A DNA stretch of 64,000 nucleotides from positions 558,001 through 622,000 of the forward strand of contig NZ_PZJH01000001.1 in assembly GCF_003259695.1 (NCBI RefSeq), in the 5' to 3' direction. Position numbers and translations under genes: made by a program. The DNA comes from Macrococcus epidermidis (lineage in GTDB: Bacteria; Bacillota; Bacilli; Staphylococcales; Staphylococcaceae). The notes under the pieces are model-generated. The model worked only from the letters and a program-made list of their open reading frames with translations, did no database searches and had not been told where the DNA came from. Shown piece after piece: positions 33,068 to 42,437 of the stretch; position 1 is the stretch's first letter; every line of letters starts with the position of its first letter.

Positions 33068-33730
33068 TGATTCTAGGAAGTTATGTGTAAATGTAGCAAT
33101 TGCTGCACCTACTAATGGTGCTACGATAAAGATCCATAATGTTGATAAAGCATCTCCGCCAGTAAAGATTGCTGGTGCAATACTTCTTGCTGGATTCACT
33201 GATGTTCCTGTTAATGGAATACCGATTAAATGTACCATTGTTAATGTTAAACCGATTACAAGTACGGCTAAACTTGGTGCGATAAATTTAGTTTTTGTTA
33301 CAGATAATACAACGAACACAAATACGAACGTAAGAATTACTTCTACTAAGAATGCGCCCATATTGTTGATGTTATTTGGCACGTTAGCACCATAGATGAA
33401 ATCAACTTTTTTAGTAAATGAGCTTAGAATCGCCCAGATTAATGATGTCGCAATAAACGCTCCGATAATTTGGAATACTGAATAGATTGCGAAGTCTTTG
33501 AAAGATAAACGCTTATCTAGAAACATTGCAAAAGATATTGCAGGATTTAAATGTCCTCCAGAAATATCACCGATTGCATATGCTGCTGCAATAACTGTTA
33601 AACCGAATGCGAATGCGATTCCGAAGATTCCTACGCTAGCGTCTGGATTTAAAGTAGCCATAACTGCTGTGCCAGTACCAAAGAATACGAGTACGAATGT
33701 ACCTAGTAATTCAGATAAATATTTTTTCAT
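33065..33730 (-). CDS. Aquaporin, AqpZ-type
   Basis: MIP-family channel of 221 residues with six membrane segments and both NPA half-helices (GGHLNPAIS near residue 60, SVNPARSI near 178, followed by the selectivity arginine). The spacing and lack of glycerol-facilitator insertions suggest a water channel. ATG at 33730 follows AGGAGG; the longer frame is not needed. Confidence 0.9.
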   Translation of the reverse strand: MKKYLSELLGTFVLVFFGTGTAVMATLNPDASVGIFGIAFAFGLTVIAAAYAIGDISGGHLNPAISFAMFLDKRLSFKDFAIYSVFQIIGAFIATSLIWAILSSFTKKVDFIYGANVPNNINNMGAFLVEVILTFVFVFVVLSVTKTKFIAPSLAVLVIGLTLTMVHLIGIPLTGTSVNPARSIAPAIFTGGDALSTLWIFIVAPLVGAAIATFTHNFLES

Positions 33731-33813
33731 TATAAAATTTCCTCCTAAAAATAGTGACAAGAACAATCATAATACAAATTACATGTATATGCAAGAGTAA
33801 AATTTCAATAAAA

Positions 33814-33841
33814 AAGAAGAATCATATATATGATTCTTCTT
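33814..33841 (-). terminator. Terminator of the distal transglycosylase gene
   Basis: AAGAAGAATCATA and TATGATTCTTCTT form a perfect palindrome ahead of a T-run on the minus strand. Confidence 0.75.
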
Positions 33842-33860
33842 GAAAGTATAGTAATTGTTA

Positions 33861-34592
33861 TTATAAACGAGCTCCACATACTGGCCATGGTTGAGATCCA
33901 CGTTGGCTGTAAAGGATTTGTGCACGTTTCGTTTGCTCAGCAGCTGATGCTTGTGAAGGAACACCAGATCCTCCAACTGCACGCCATGTTTGAACGTCAA
34001 ATTGATATAAACCGTGGTAAGTTCCAGAAGCATCTACGATACTTGGATTTCCACCAGATTCACATTGTGCTAAAGCTGACCAGTTAACTCCACCAGTGTT
34101 AGATACAGTAGCTGTTTGTTGAACAGGTGCTTTGTAAGTTTTTACTGCAGCAGGTTGTGCTACAGGAGCTTTATAAGCTGTTTGTTGAACAACTGGTTTA
34201 ACAGCAGTTTGAGCAGCAGTTTTCGCAACTGGTGCACTTACTACTGATTGTACTTCAGCTTTAGGAGCTTCAACAGATGCAACTTCTACTGATTTGTTAA
34301 CAATAGTATCAGCAGCGCCAGTGTATTTATATTCCCAAGTCCAGTAGATACCATCTGATTTGAATTCATAAGAGAATCCATCTTTGCTGAATTCGTAGTG
34401 GTAAGGTCCTGCATGAACTGGTTTTTCGTTTAATGATGCAGATTCTGCTTTAGCTAATTCAGCTAATTGAGCGAAGTCTACAGTTTCTTTTTGAGTGTTT
34501 TCAGTTTCAGAAGCGTATGCTTGACCAGCAGTTGCTACCGACGTTGTACCTAATGCTAATGCTAATGATGATGTTAAAATTGCTTTTTTCAT
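33861..34592 (-). CDS. Secreted transglycosylase with Rpf-like catalytic domain
   Basis: 243 residues. A signal peptide (MKKAILTSSLALALG, cleavage near AYA|S) is followed by an aromatic module (KDGFSYEFKSDGIYWTWEYK) shared with SceD/IsaA-like proteins, then an Ala/Pro/Gln-rich linker. The C-terminal domain reads WSALAQCESGGNPS with the catalytic glutamate, then YHGLYQFDVQTWRAVGG and, at the end, QPWPVCGARL. That last pattern, with paired cysteines, is the Rpf-like transglycosylase fold. It should hydrolyse or remodel peptidoglycan outside the cell. ATG 34592 follows GGAGG. Confidence 0.85.
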   Translation of the reverse strand: MKKAILTSSLALALGTTSVATAGQAYASETENTQKETVDFAQLAELAKAESASLNEKPVHAGPYHYEFSKDGFSYEFKSDGIYWTWEYKYTGAADTIVNKSVEVASVEAPKAEVQSVVSAPVAKTAAQTAVKPVVQQTAYKAPVAQPAAVKTYKAPVQQTATVSNTGGVNWSALAQCESGGNPSIVDASGTYHGLYQFDVQTWRAVGGSGVPSQASAAEQTKRAQILYSQRGSQPWPVCGARL

Positions 34593-34767
34593 AATATATA
34601 AGTCCTCCATTAATTTACGTTTTGTTATTTTCGTTATCGATTGTCAAAATTGACTGTCGATAATTATCTCTCTTTCGACATTAATAATGTAACATATAAA
34701 ATCATTACATACGTTACAGTAAAATAACAATTCATTACAATGCCGAAATGTTTTTGTAATATAAAAA

Positions 34768-34798
34768 GCGAAGAATGCACTACAGAGCATCCTTCGCA
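34768..34798 (-). terminator. Terminator of the proximal transglycosylase gene
   Basis: GCGAAGAATGC and GCATCCTTCGC pair with one mismatch around an eight-base loop, ahead of a T-run on the minus strand. Confidence 0.75.
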
Positions 34799-34814
34799 TG
34801 TAATAATTTAAATA

Positions 34815-35510
34815 TTAAGCTGTAACCCAGTTTTGTGCACCGTACTCATTATATAATTTTACGGCAGCTGCATCTTGAACCGATTCCGGTGCTGAAGCTG
34901 GTGATTTACCTTTCCATTCTGCCGGAGCAACAGTATCCCATGTACTTTGTAAAAATTGATATTTACCTGCTGCACCTGAAGTAGGGTTGATCGCACGGAT
35001 ATTACCACCTGATTCGCGTTGTGCAATTAACTGTAAATGTGCATTGACACTTACATTTGATGTTGACGTTTGTGAAACAGGAGCTTTATAAGTGCTTTGT
35101 TGAACCGGTGCTTTTTGTTGAACTGGTGCTTGATAAGCTGTATGTTGAATTGGTGTATGTTCTTTAACATTGTCAAATTGTTGTACGGTTTTTGGTTGGG
35201 TAAATGTATGATTTACAACCGTGTCTGCTGCACCCGTGTATTTATATTCCCAAGTCCAGTAAATGCCATCTGATTCAAAGTTATAAGAATATCCATCTTT
35301 ATTAAATGAATAATTGTATGCTCCAGCGTGTACTGGGCGTTCATTTAATGTTTCAGAATTGTTTCTTGCTAGGTTTGCAAGTTCATTGAAATCCACTTTA
35401 ACAGCTTGTGTCGTTTCTGATGCTTGTGCTTCGTTTGAACCGTTTACTCCTGATAATCCTGTTACACCTAATGCTAATGCTAATGATGAAGTTAATAATG
35501 CTTTTTTCAT
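34815..35510 (-). CDS. Secreted transglycosylase, SceD/IsaA-like
   Basis: 231 residues, paralogue of the gene at 33861. The signal peptide and aromatic module (KDGYSYNFESDGIYWTWEYK) are almost identical, but the catalytic domain is different: LIAQRESGGNIRAINP with the catalytic glutamate, SGAAGKYQFLQSTWDTVAP, and the ending YGAQNWVTA, without cysteines. A Gln/Pro/Lys-rich linker separates the domains. Extracellular murein-lytic role. ATG follows GGAGG. The two genes are separately terminated and share part of their 5' leader. Confidence 0.87.
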   Translation of the reverse strand: MKKALLTSSLALALGVTGLSGVNGSNEAQASETTQAVKVDFNELANLARNNSETLNERPVHAGAYNYSFNKDGYSYNFESDGIYWTWEYKYTGAADTVVNHTFTQPKTVQQFDNVKEHTPIQHTAYQAPVQQKAPVQQSTYKAPVSQTSTSNVSVNAHLQLIAQRESGGNIRAINPTSGAAGKYQFLQSTWDTVAPAEWKGKSPASAPESVQDAAAVKLYNEYGAQNWVTA

Positions 35511-36058
35511 AATATATAATCCTCCAGTAATTTAAAAATTTTATGTCTCTTGTCCAGCTATGTCGAAATTGATGTGTATTTCGACAAGAAGAAACGATTA
35601 AAAAATATATTTTTATAAGTTACAGATATAAGAATAATTTTTTATTCTGCATATAAACTGCAATATAAAGTTTATTTTCTGTAACGGTACATATTAGACC
35701 ATATATATTCTTTGAGTTCAAAATTTTTGAGTAAGAAAAAGTTAATTCTATTCATAATGCTTACATTTTATGTAAAAAATATATGGTGTTTTTATTAAAA
35801 TTGATGATGATTAAATATAGGAGATGAAAGGGATGAAATATATATATATATTTTGCAACGAATATGTTTGTCAAAAAATGGTCACAAATAAAAATTTTTT
35901 ATAAGGATCATATACTTCTGATTTATTTATCGCATTTTGCAAAGAAAAATTGAGGTTTAATAACACTATATTAATTTGAGTTTCTTCTATTATAATTGTT
36001 GATTATTATTTGCTGCTGGTTTAATAAGAAGTATTTAATGAAATAAAATAAAAACAAA
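35511..36058. other. AT-rich intergenic stretch, no gene seen
   Basis: About 550 bases between the divergent transglycosylase and clpL genes. It contains the upstream region of the secreted-protein gene, including an imperfect GTCGAAAT...ATTTCGAC inverted repeat at 35564-35587, and a (TA)n tract near 35840. I find no reading frame with a ribosome site and no structured RNA I can name. Confidence 0.6.
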
Positions 36059-36098
36059 GGTCAAATAAAGTCAAAATAACGTTTGACCTTCTTTGACC
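36059..36098 (+). promoter_or_regulatory. Two CtsR operators upstream of clpL
   Basis: GGTCAAA-TAA-AGTCAAA at 36059-36075 and its inverse TTTGACC-TTC-TTTGACC at 36082-36098 are two copies of the CtsR heptad operator (GGTCAAA-N3-RGTCAAA). The second covers the -35 of the clpL promoter, so repressor binding blocks initiation and heat stress releases it. Confidence 0.94.
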
Positions 36099-36111
36099 AA
36101 ATTGGTATAAT
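36083..36111 (+). promoter_or_regulatory. clpL promoter
   Basis: TTGACC at 36083 and TATAAT at 36106 with exactly 17 bp between them. The -35 is embedded in the second CtsR operator. Confidence 0.88.
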
Positions 36112-36175
36112 AAGATTATCAAAGGAACATAATACCCTTTGTAGCCATACTTACAACTAAATAGGAGTGATTTTT

Positions 36176-38245
36176 ATGAATAACGGAATTTTTGACAGTA
36201 ACTTTGATAAAATGTTCAACAGCATGTTCAATGAATTAGGACAAGGTCAAGTGAAGCGCAAATTTTATATTAATGGGCATGAAGTAACACCTGAAGCAAT
36301 TCAAAATATACAAAATAACCAATTTAATGATAATCAGACACAACAATTAAAACATCAAAATAACAATGTGCAGGGTGAGTTTTTATCAAAGATTGGTAGA
36401 AATTTAACTGAAGAAGCACGTAATGGAAAACTAGATCCAGTGATTGGACGTTCAAAAGAAATACGTAATACAGCAGAAGTATTAAGTAGAAGAATTAAGA
36501 ATAATCCAATCTTAGTTGGTGAAGCAGGGGTGGGTAAGACTGCGATTGTCGAAGGTTTAGCTCAAGCTATTATTGACGGAGATGTACCACAGGCAATTAA
36601 AGATAAAGAAATTATTTCAATAGATATTTCTGCGCTTGAAGCAGGGACACAATATCGTGGTGCTTTTGAAGAAAATGTTCAAAAGTTAATTAATGAAGTG
36701 AAAGCACATGATAATATCGTATTATTCTTAGATGAGATTCATCAAATGATCGGTAGCGGAGCAACAGGTGCTGATTCTGGTAGTAAAGGCTTATCTGATA
36801 TTTTAAAACCAGCATTAAGCAGAGGAGATATTACAATCATCGGTGCTACTACTCAAGATGAGTATCGTAATAATATATTAAAAGATCCAGCTTTATCTCG
36901 TCGATTTAATGAAGTTGTCGTGAATGAGCCAACTGCAGAGGATACAATCGCAATATTGGAAGGTATAAAAGAAAAATATGAACAACATCATGCAGTAGAA
37001 ATACCCGATAATGTGATCAAAGCTTGTGTAGATTTATCGATTCAATATATCCCGCAAAGATTATTACCGGATAAAGCGATAGATTTACTGGATATCACTG
37101 CAGCACATGTTTCTTCTAATCATACAGTTGTTGATACTGTTCAATCAGAAAAACAAATCGAACAGCTTGAACAAGATAAATTAAAAGCAGTAGATAGAGA
37201 AGATTATGAACAGGCAAATGCACTACAAATGGAGATTAAATCAATAAAGGATAGTATAGAGGAAAGCGTCGAAACAAACACGTTAACAGTTGATGATGTA
37301 GCAGGCACAGTTGAGAGATTAACTGGAATTCCTGTTTCGCAGATGGATAGTAACGATCTTGAACGCCTGAAAAATATTAAAGATAGATTATCAGAAAAAA
37401 TTATCGGTCAAGATGAAGCGGTACAAGCGGTGGCAAAAGCAATCCGTAGAAATCGTGCTGGATTTGACGAAGGTAACCGACCGATCGGTAGCTTCTTGTT
37501 TGTTGGTCCGACTGGCGTCGGTAAAACAGAACTCGCAAAACAGTTAGCTGTTGATTTATTTGGTCATAAAGAAGCATTAATTCGTCTGGACATGAGTGAA
37601 TATAGTGATTTAACAGCTGTTTCTAAAATGATCGGTACTACTGCTGGTTACGTGGGATACGATGATAACTCAAATACATTAACAGAACGTGTTCGCCGTA
37701 ATCCTTATTCAGTGATTCTGTTCGATGAAATTGAAAAAGCAAATCCACAAATATTAACATTGTTATTACAAGTATTGGATGATGGAAAATTGACTGATGG
37801 TCAAGGTAATGTAATCAACTTTAAAAACACGATTATCATTGCCACAAGTAATGCAGGATTTAGTTTGGACAGTAAGAAGTCGGAAGGCACTGACATTATG
37901 GCAATCATTAAAGATTATTTCAGACCTGAATTCTTAAATCGATTTAATGGTATTATAGAATTTAAACCTTTAGATAAAGCAAGTTTACTTCAAATTGTTG
38001 ATCTTATGTTAGATGATGTTAAACGAACATTAGCTAAAAAGGAAATCACAATGACAATTACAGATGAAGCGAAAAACTGGTTAATTGATAATGGTTATGA
38101 TGAACTGCTTGGTGCGAGACCGCTACGCCGTGTTGTTGAACAGCATGTTAGAGATAATATAACTGATTACTATTTAGAACATCCGGAAGTTAAAAATGTT
38201 CATTTAACGTTAAATAATGATAAAACAGATATTAAGATAGCATAA
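36176..38245 (+). CDS. clpL: ATP-dependent chaperone/Clp ATPase ClpL
   Basis: HSP100 disaggregase of 689 residues. The N-terminal region is short and Asn/Gln-rich. The first AAA+ module has GEAGVGKT and [15 protein letters not shown]-like motif ([20 protein letters not shown]) replaces the long middle domain of ClpB. The second AAA+ module has [18 protein letters not shown] and the arginine-rich GARPLRRVV. There is no ClpP-binding loop of the IGF type visible, as is usual for ClpL. ATG at 36176 follows AGGAGTG. Controlled by two CtsR operators; ends at a strong terminator. Confidence 0.95.
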   Translation: MNNGIFDSNFDKMFNSMFNELGQGQVKRKFYINGHEVTPEAIQNIQNNQFNDNQTQQLKHQNNNVQGEFLSKIGRNLTEEARNGKLDPVIGRSKEIRNTAEVLSRRIKNNPILVGEAGVGKTAIVEGLAQAIIDGDVPQAIKDKEIISIDISALEAGTQYRGAFEENVQKLINEVKAHDNIVLFLDEIHQMIGSGATGADSGSKGLSDILKPALSRGDITIIGATTQDEYRNNILKDPALSRRFNEVVVNEPTAEDTIAILEGIKEKYEQHHAVEIPDNVIKACVDLSIQYIPQRLLPDKAIDLLDITAAHVSSNHTVVDTVQSEKQIEQLEQDKLKAVDREDYEQANALQMEIKSIKDSIEESVETNTLTVDDVAGTVERLTGIPVSQMDSNDLERLKNIKDRLSEKIIGQDEAVQAVAKAIRRNRAGFDEGNRPIGSFLFVGPTGVGKTELAKQLAVDLFGHKEALIRLDMSEYSDLTAVSKMIGTTAGYVGYDDNSNTLTERVRRNPYSVILFDEIEKANPQILTLLLQVLDDGKLTDGQGNVINFKNTIIIATSNAGFSLDSKKSEGTDIMAIIKDYFRPEFLNRFNGIIEFKPLDKASLLQIVDLMLDDVKRTLAKKEITMTITDEAKNWLIDNGYDELLGARPLRRVVEQHVRDNITDYYLEHPEVKNVHLTLNNDKTDIKIA

Positions 38246-38277
38246 AAAGTGCGGGTACAAAATGTACCCGCACTTTT
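38244..38277 (+). terminator. clpL terminator
   Basis: AAAAGTGCGGGTAC and GTACCCGCACTTTT form a perfect 14-bp stem. Confidence 0.92.
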
Positions 38278-38428
38278 AATTTGTCTTTATTAAAGAGATG
38301 AATTCAGTCATTTCCTGAGTACATACGTAGCCTCTTTTTAATGATATGCCTATTGGATAATAGTTATTTTCATCGGTTAAATGAAATATTTTAGTTGTCT
38401 GATATCTACTTCTTAACATCCTTTTCAT
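38276..38428 (-). pseudogene. LysR-type regulator remnant (C-terminal 50 residues)
   Basis: A minus-strand frame from ATG 38428 reads TKIFHLTDENNYYPIGISLKRG, then QEMTEFISLIK. This matches the last strand and helix of LysR-family effector domains (YPIGI-strand, then a final FxxxLK helix). The DNA-binding and most of the effector domain are absent and there is no ribosome site. The stop lies inside the clpL terminator. Confidence 0.6.
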
Positions 38429-38517
38429 TTATCACTGCAATGATAACAAATTCTTTTATTATTGTAGATTGCCAAAGTAAAGACATAATAATAAAGAAAT
38501 CGTAAGACTAAATAGCC

Positions 38518-40197
38518 CTACGATTCATTTTCTCTGTAATCTTCTTTCATCTGCTGAATATATTTCACATCTGGTGTAACAACTACTGTCGATTGATCGG
38601 TATATGTGACAAATCCTGGTTTAGAACCATTTGGTTTATATACATAACGAATTTCTGTGTAATCCACAGGTATCTTAGATGATCCTTGTGCTTTCGAGAA
38701 ATGTCCTGCTAAAAAGGCTGCATCTTCAATCGTACCATCAGTCGGTTGTGCATCTAATATAACGACATGACTGCCTGGAATATCTTTTGTATGGAACCAG
38801 AGATAATTATTTCTGCCCATCTTATGTGTGATATATTCATTTTGCAGATTATTTCTTCCAACTACAATTACATGATTATCTCGCGATAAATAGTGATCGA
38901 TTTCTTGTGTCTTCTTTTTCTTCTTATCATTCTTTTTATGTTTTTTCTTAATTAAATTTTGTTCAGCCAGCTCATTACGAATATCATCGATGTCATCGAG
39001 CTCAATATGATTGAGCTGCATTTGAATGGTCTGGATATATTCAATTTCATCTTTTGTTTCTTCTATCTGAACGATAGCATGTTGTTTTCTCGTTTTAAGA
39101 CGATTGTACTGCTTGTAATAATATTGCGCATTTTCAGCAGGCGATTTTCTTGGATTTAAAGGAATTGTTACTGTTTCATCGTTATAATAATTCACAGTTT
39201 CAAATGCTTCCATGCCTTGTTTTAGCATATACATATTACTTGTAATTAATTCACCGAATAAATTCATTTCATCCATTCGTTTTGTTTCTTCAAGTTCATT
39301 CACGAGTTTTGCCAGTTTCTTCTCGTTTTTCTGAAGTAAGCTGGTTAAGTGACGGGCAAGATCGTTCGTCTGGTTTCTTACGCGCTCACGTGTTGCACGG
39401 TCTTTATAAAAGTGATCTAACAATTCACTTAAACTATCGAAAGATTCTACATCTGTAATAAATGGTACAGGTTTATAATAGAAATCTTCTTTATCGTTTA
39501 ATGTAAATGCAACTGGTCTGATAAACTGATCAGTCATAAAGTTTTTAAATGCAGCATCTATATCGTTATCTGAAGCTAACAGTGCATTGACGGCAACCGG
39601 ACTGAACCCCTCTAGTGCGTTGAGTAATGCTTTTTTAATCGGCAGCTCTGGATTAAGTAAGTCACTGACTGTAATAATTTCGTGTGGATTATGTTTTTTT
39701 AATGTTGGCGGGAATTCATAACTAAAGCCTGGCATTAACGTTCTAGCACTGTTCGTATTTGGTGTTAAATGTTTTAAGCTATCGAGTATTTTTTTATTTT
39801 CATCAGTAAGAATAATGTTGCTATGTTTACCCATTATTTCAATATAAAGATGTCGTACGATACGATCACCAATTTCATTTGTGTTATTGATGATGATTTC
39901 TATAATTCGGTCATTTCCAATTTGATTGATGTTCGAGACAATGCCGCCTTCAATATGTTTACGTAATACACGTAAGAACATCGGTGGCTCGAACGGGTTA
40001 TCAAAGTTACCAGTTGTTAATTGTAATCGTGCAAAGTTAGGATGTGCTGATATAAGAAGTTTCTGATTCTTTCTATTCGCACGGATGACGAGTATTACTG
40101 TATAATCATCAGGTTGTGTAATTTTATTAATACGTGCTGTTTCTAAAAATGATATTTCTTTAATCATTTGATGTGTAAATAAGCCATCAAAAGCCAT
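38518..40197 (-). CDS. rqcH: Rqc2 homologue RqcH (fibronectin-binding A family)
   Basis: A 559-residue NFACT protein. The N-terminal NFACT-N domain (MAFDGLFTHQMIKEI), a helix-hairpin-helix and coiled-coil middle (LARHLTSLLQKNEKKLAKLVNEL), and the NFACT-R domain (YITHKMGRNNYLWFHTKDIPGSHVVI) are all present. It recruits alanyl-tRNA to stalled 50S subunits and adds alanine tails to nascent chains for degradation. Staphylococcal homologues are also annotated FbpA. ATG follows GAGGTG. Divergent from gmk. Confidence 0.93.
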   Translation of the reverse strand: MAFDGLFTHQMIKEISFLETARINKITQPDDYTVILVIRANRKNQKLLISAHPNFARLQLTTGNFDNPFEPPMFLRVLRKHIEGGIVSNINQIGNDRIIEIIINNTNEIGDRIVRHLYIEIMGKHSNIILTDENKKILDSLKHLTPNTNSARTLMPGFSYEFPPTLKKHNPHEIITVSDLLNPELPIKKALLNALEGFSPVAVNALLASDNDIDAAFKNFMTDQFIRPVAFTLNDKEDFYYKPVPFITDVESFDSLSELLDHFYKDRATRERVRNQTNDLARHLTSLLQKNEKKLAKLVNELEETKRMDEMNLFGELITSNMYMLKQGMEAFETVNYYNDETVTIPLNPRKSPAENAQYYYKQYNRLKTRKQHAIVQIEETKDEIEYIQTIQMQLNHIELDDIDDIRNELAEQNLIKKKHKKNDKKKKKTQEIDHYLSRDNHVIVVGRNNLQNEYITHKMGRNNYLWFHTKDIPGSHVVILDAQPTDGTIEDAAFLAGHFSKAQGSSKIPVDYTEIRYVYKPNGSKPGFVTYTDQSTVVVTPDVKYIQQMKEDYRENES

Positions 40198-40352
40198 ATG
40201 CTCACCTCTTTTTTTCGTCCCTTTAGTGTATCATGAATTCATTCATCATCATATATAAGTGCACATTTATAATAGAAAACATAGCTGTTTAATATTATCA
40301 TGTATTTTTCTTAAGTTTTATGATAAATTTAAATATAATCACTTTTAGATGA

Positions 40353-40985
<633 letters not shown>

Positions 40986-41192
40986 ATGTTAAATCCACCG
41001 TTAGATCAATTGAAGAAAAATGTAAATTCTAAATACTTAATCGTAACACTTGCAGCTAAACGTGCGCGTGAATTACAGGATAATCCAGAAGGTGCATTAT
41101 TAGATGATTACATCTCATATAAACCAGTTGGCCGTTCTTTAGAAGAAATCGCAGCGCATAAAATTAGAATTACGAATGAATTACCAAATTAA
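40986..41192 (+). CDS. rpoZ: RNA polymerase omega subunit
   Basis: 68 residues. It starts with MLNPPLDQLKKNVNSKYLIV and has the AAKRARELQDNP helix that packs on beta-prime. The ATG abuts the gmk stop codon with no gap, and its ribosome site is GGAGGC in the end of gmk. The subunit stabilises and assembles RNA polymerase. Confidence 0.95.
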   Translation: MLNPPLDQLKKNVNSKYLIVTLAAKRARELQDNPEGALLDDYISYKPVGRSLEEIAAHKIRITNELPN

Positions 41193-41200
41193 AACTAAGA

Positions 41201-41230
41201 CTGACAAATTAATTTTTGTCAGTTTTTTTA
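41201..41230 (+). terminator. Terminator between rpoZ and coaBC
   Basis: ACTGACAAA and TTTGTCAGT pair with a T-run just before the coaBC ribosome site. coaBC has no obvious separate promoter, so it is probably partial or an attenuator. Confidence 0.75.
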
Positions 41231-41243
41231 CTAGGAGGAAATC

Positions 41244-42437
41244 ATGAAAATAATATTAGGTGTAACAGGTGGTATTGCGGCATATAAAGCGATTGACTTA
41301 ACGAGCAAACTGACACAGGCTGGTCATGAAGTACGTGTGATTATGACGGAGGGTGCACTGGAATTCGTAACACCACTGGCATTTCAGGCACTGAGTCGAA
41401 ATCCTGTGTATACGGATATCTTTAAAGAACATAATCCAGCTGAAATTCAACATATTAGTCTCACCGATTGGGCAGACTGTATGGTAATCGCACCGATTAC
41501 CGCATCAACTATTGGTAAGATGGCACATGGTATCAGTGATAATATGCTTACTGCAACGTATTTAGCATATACTGGTCCTGTATATATTGCACCTGCGATG
41601 AACGCTAAAATGTACGATCATCCTGCAGTCATTGAAAATTTAAAGACATTACATCATAGAGGTGTCCAAATCATTGAACCAGGCGCAGGTTTTTTAGCCT
41701 GTGGTTATATTGCAAAAGGACGCATGAGTGAACCGATTGATATTATGAATATCATCACTACAAAACAGCATATTAAACTAGTTGAACAGAATTTAACGGG
41801 TAAAAGTGTGCTGATTACAGCTGGACCTACCATTGAGAAAATAGATCCGGTGCGTTATTTAACAAATCGTTCTTCTGGCAAAATGGGGTACAGTTTAGCT
41901 GAAGCGGCAAGTGTACGCGGTGCGCATGTCACGTTAATTTCAATGGATTTACCACTAGATGTGCCACAAGGTGTAAATCATATCAAAATTGAAAGTGCTG
42001 AAGAAATGTTCAATGCAGTAAAAGATAACATGGAAGAAGCGGATATTATTATCAAAGCAGCCGCAGTTGCAGACTATACGCCTGTTGAAGTGTATGATCA
42101 GAAGCTTAAGAAAAAAGACGGTGATTTAACGATTACATTTAAACGTACACAGGACATTCTAATGTATATCGGGACACATAAAACGCATCAATATGTTATC
42201 GGATTTGCAGCTGAAACCGAACAGGTTGAAAAGTATGCACGCGGCAAACTCGTTAAGAAAAATGCTGATGTCATTATTGCAAATAACGTTGGTGACAAAA
42301 CGATTGGTTTCAAGTCAGATGATAATGCAGTAACGATGTATTTTAAAGATGGAAGTGAAGCTTCAATTGAAAAACAGCCGAAATTAGGTGTTGCTCACGA
42401 AATATTAACACAAGTGATAAAGAAGGGATTTAATTGA
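41244..42437 (+). CDS. coaBC: Phosphopantothenoylcysteine decarboxylase/synthase
   Basis: Bifunctional coenzyme A enzyme of 397 residues. The N-terminal flavin CoaC half contains GVTGGIAAYKAIDL, the PAMNAKMYDHPA loop and the catalytic cysteine in FLACGY. The C-terminal CoaB half contains LITAGPTIEKIDPVRYLTN and the substrate loop KKKDG, with VIGFAAETE. ATG follows AGGAGG. Its TGA overlaps the TTG start of priA, giving translational coupling. Confidence 0.96.
   Translation: MKIILGVTGGIAAYKAIDLTSKLTQAGHEVRVIMTEGALEFVTPLAFQALSRNPVYTDIFKEHNPAEIQHISLTDWADCMVIAPITASTIGKMAHGISDNMLTATYLAYTGPVYIAPAMNAKMYDHPAVIENLKTLHHRGVQIIEPGAGFLACGYIAKGRMSEPIDIMNIITTKQHIKLVEQNLTGKSVLITAGPTIEKIDPVRYLTNRSSGKMGYSLAEAASVRGAHVTLISMDLPLDVPQGVNHIKIESAEEMFNAVKDNMEEADIIIKAAAVADYTPVEVYDQKLKKKDGDLTITFKRTQDILMYIGTHKTHQYVIGFAAETEQVEKYARGKLVKKNADVIIANNVGDKTIGFKSDDNAVTMYFKDGSEASIEKQPKLGVAHEILTQVIKKGFN

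Noticed and set aside
34620-34760. WalR (TGTWAH-N5-TGTWAH) sites upstream of the transglycosylase gene
   Set aside because: Several TGTAA half-sites are present, but none of the pairs has the required 11-bp spacing, so I do not claim a WalR operator.
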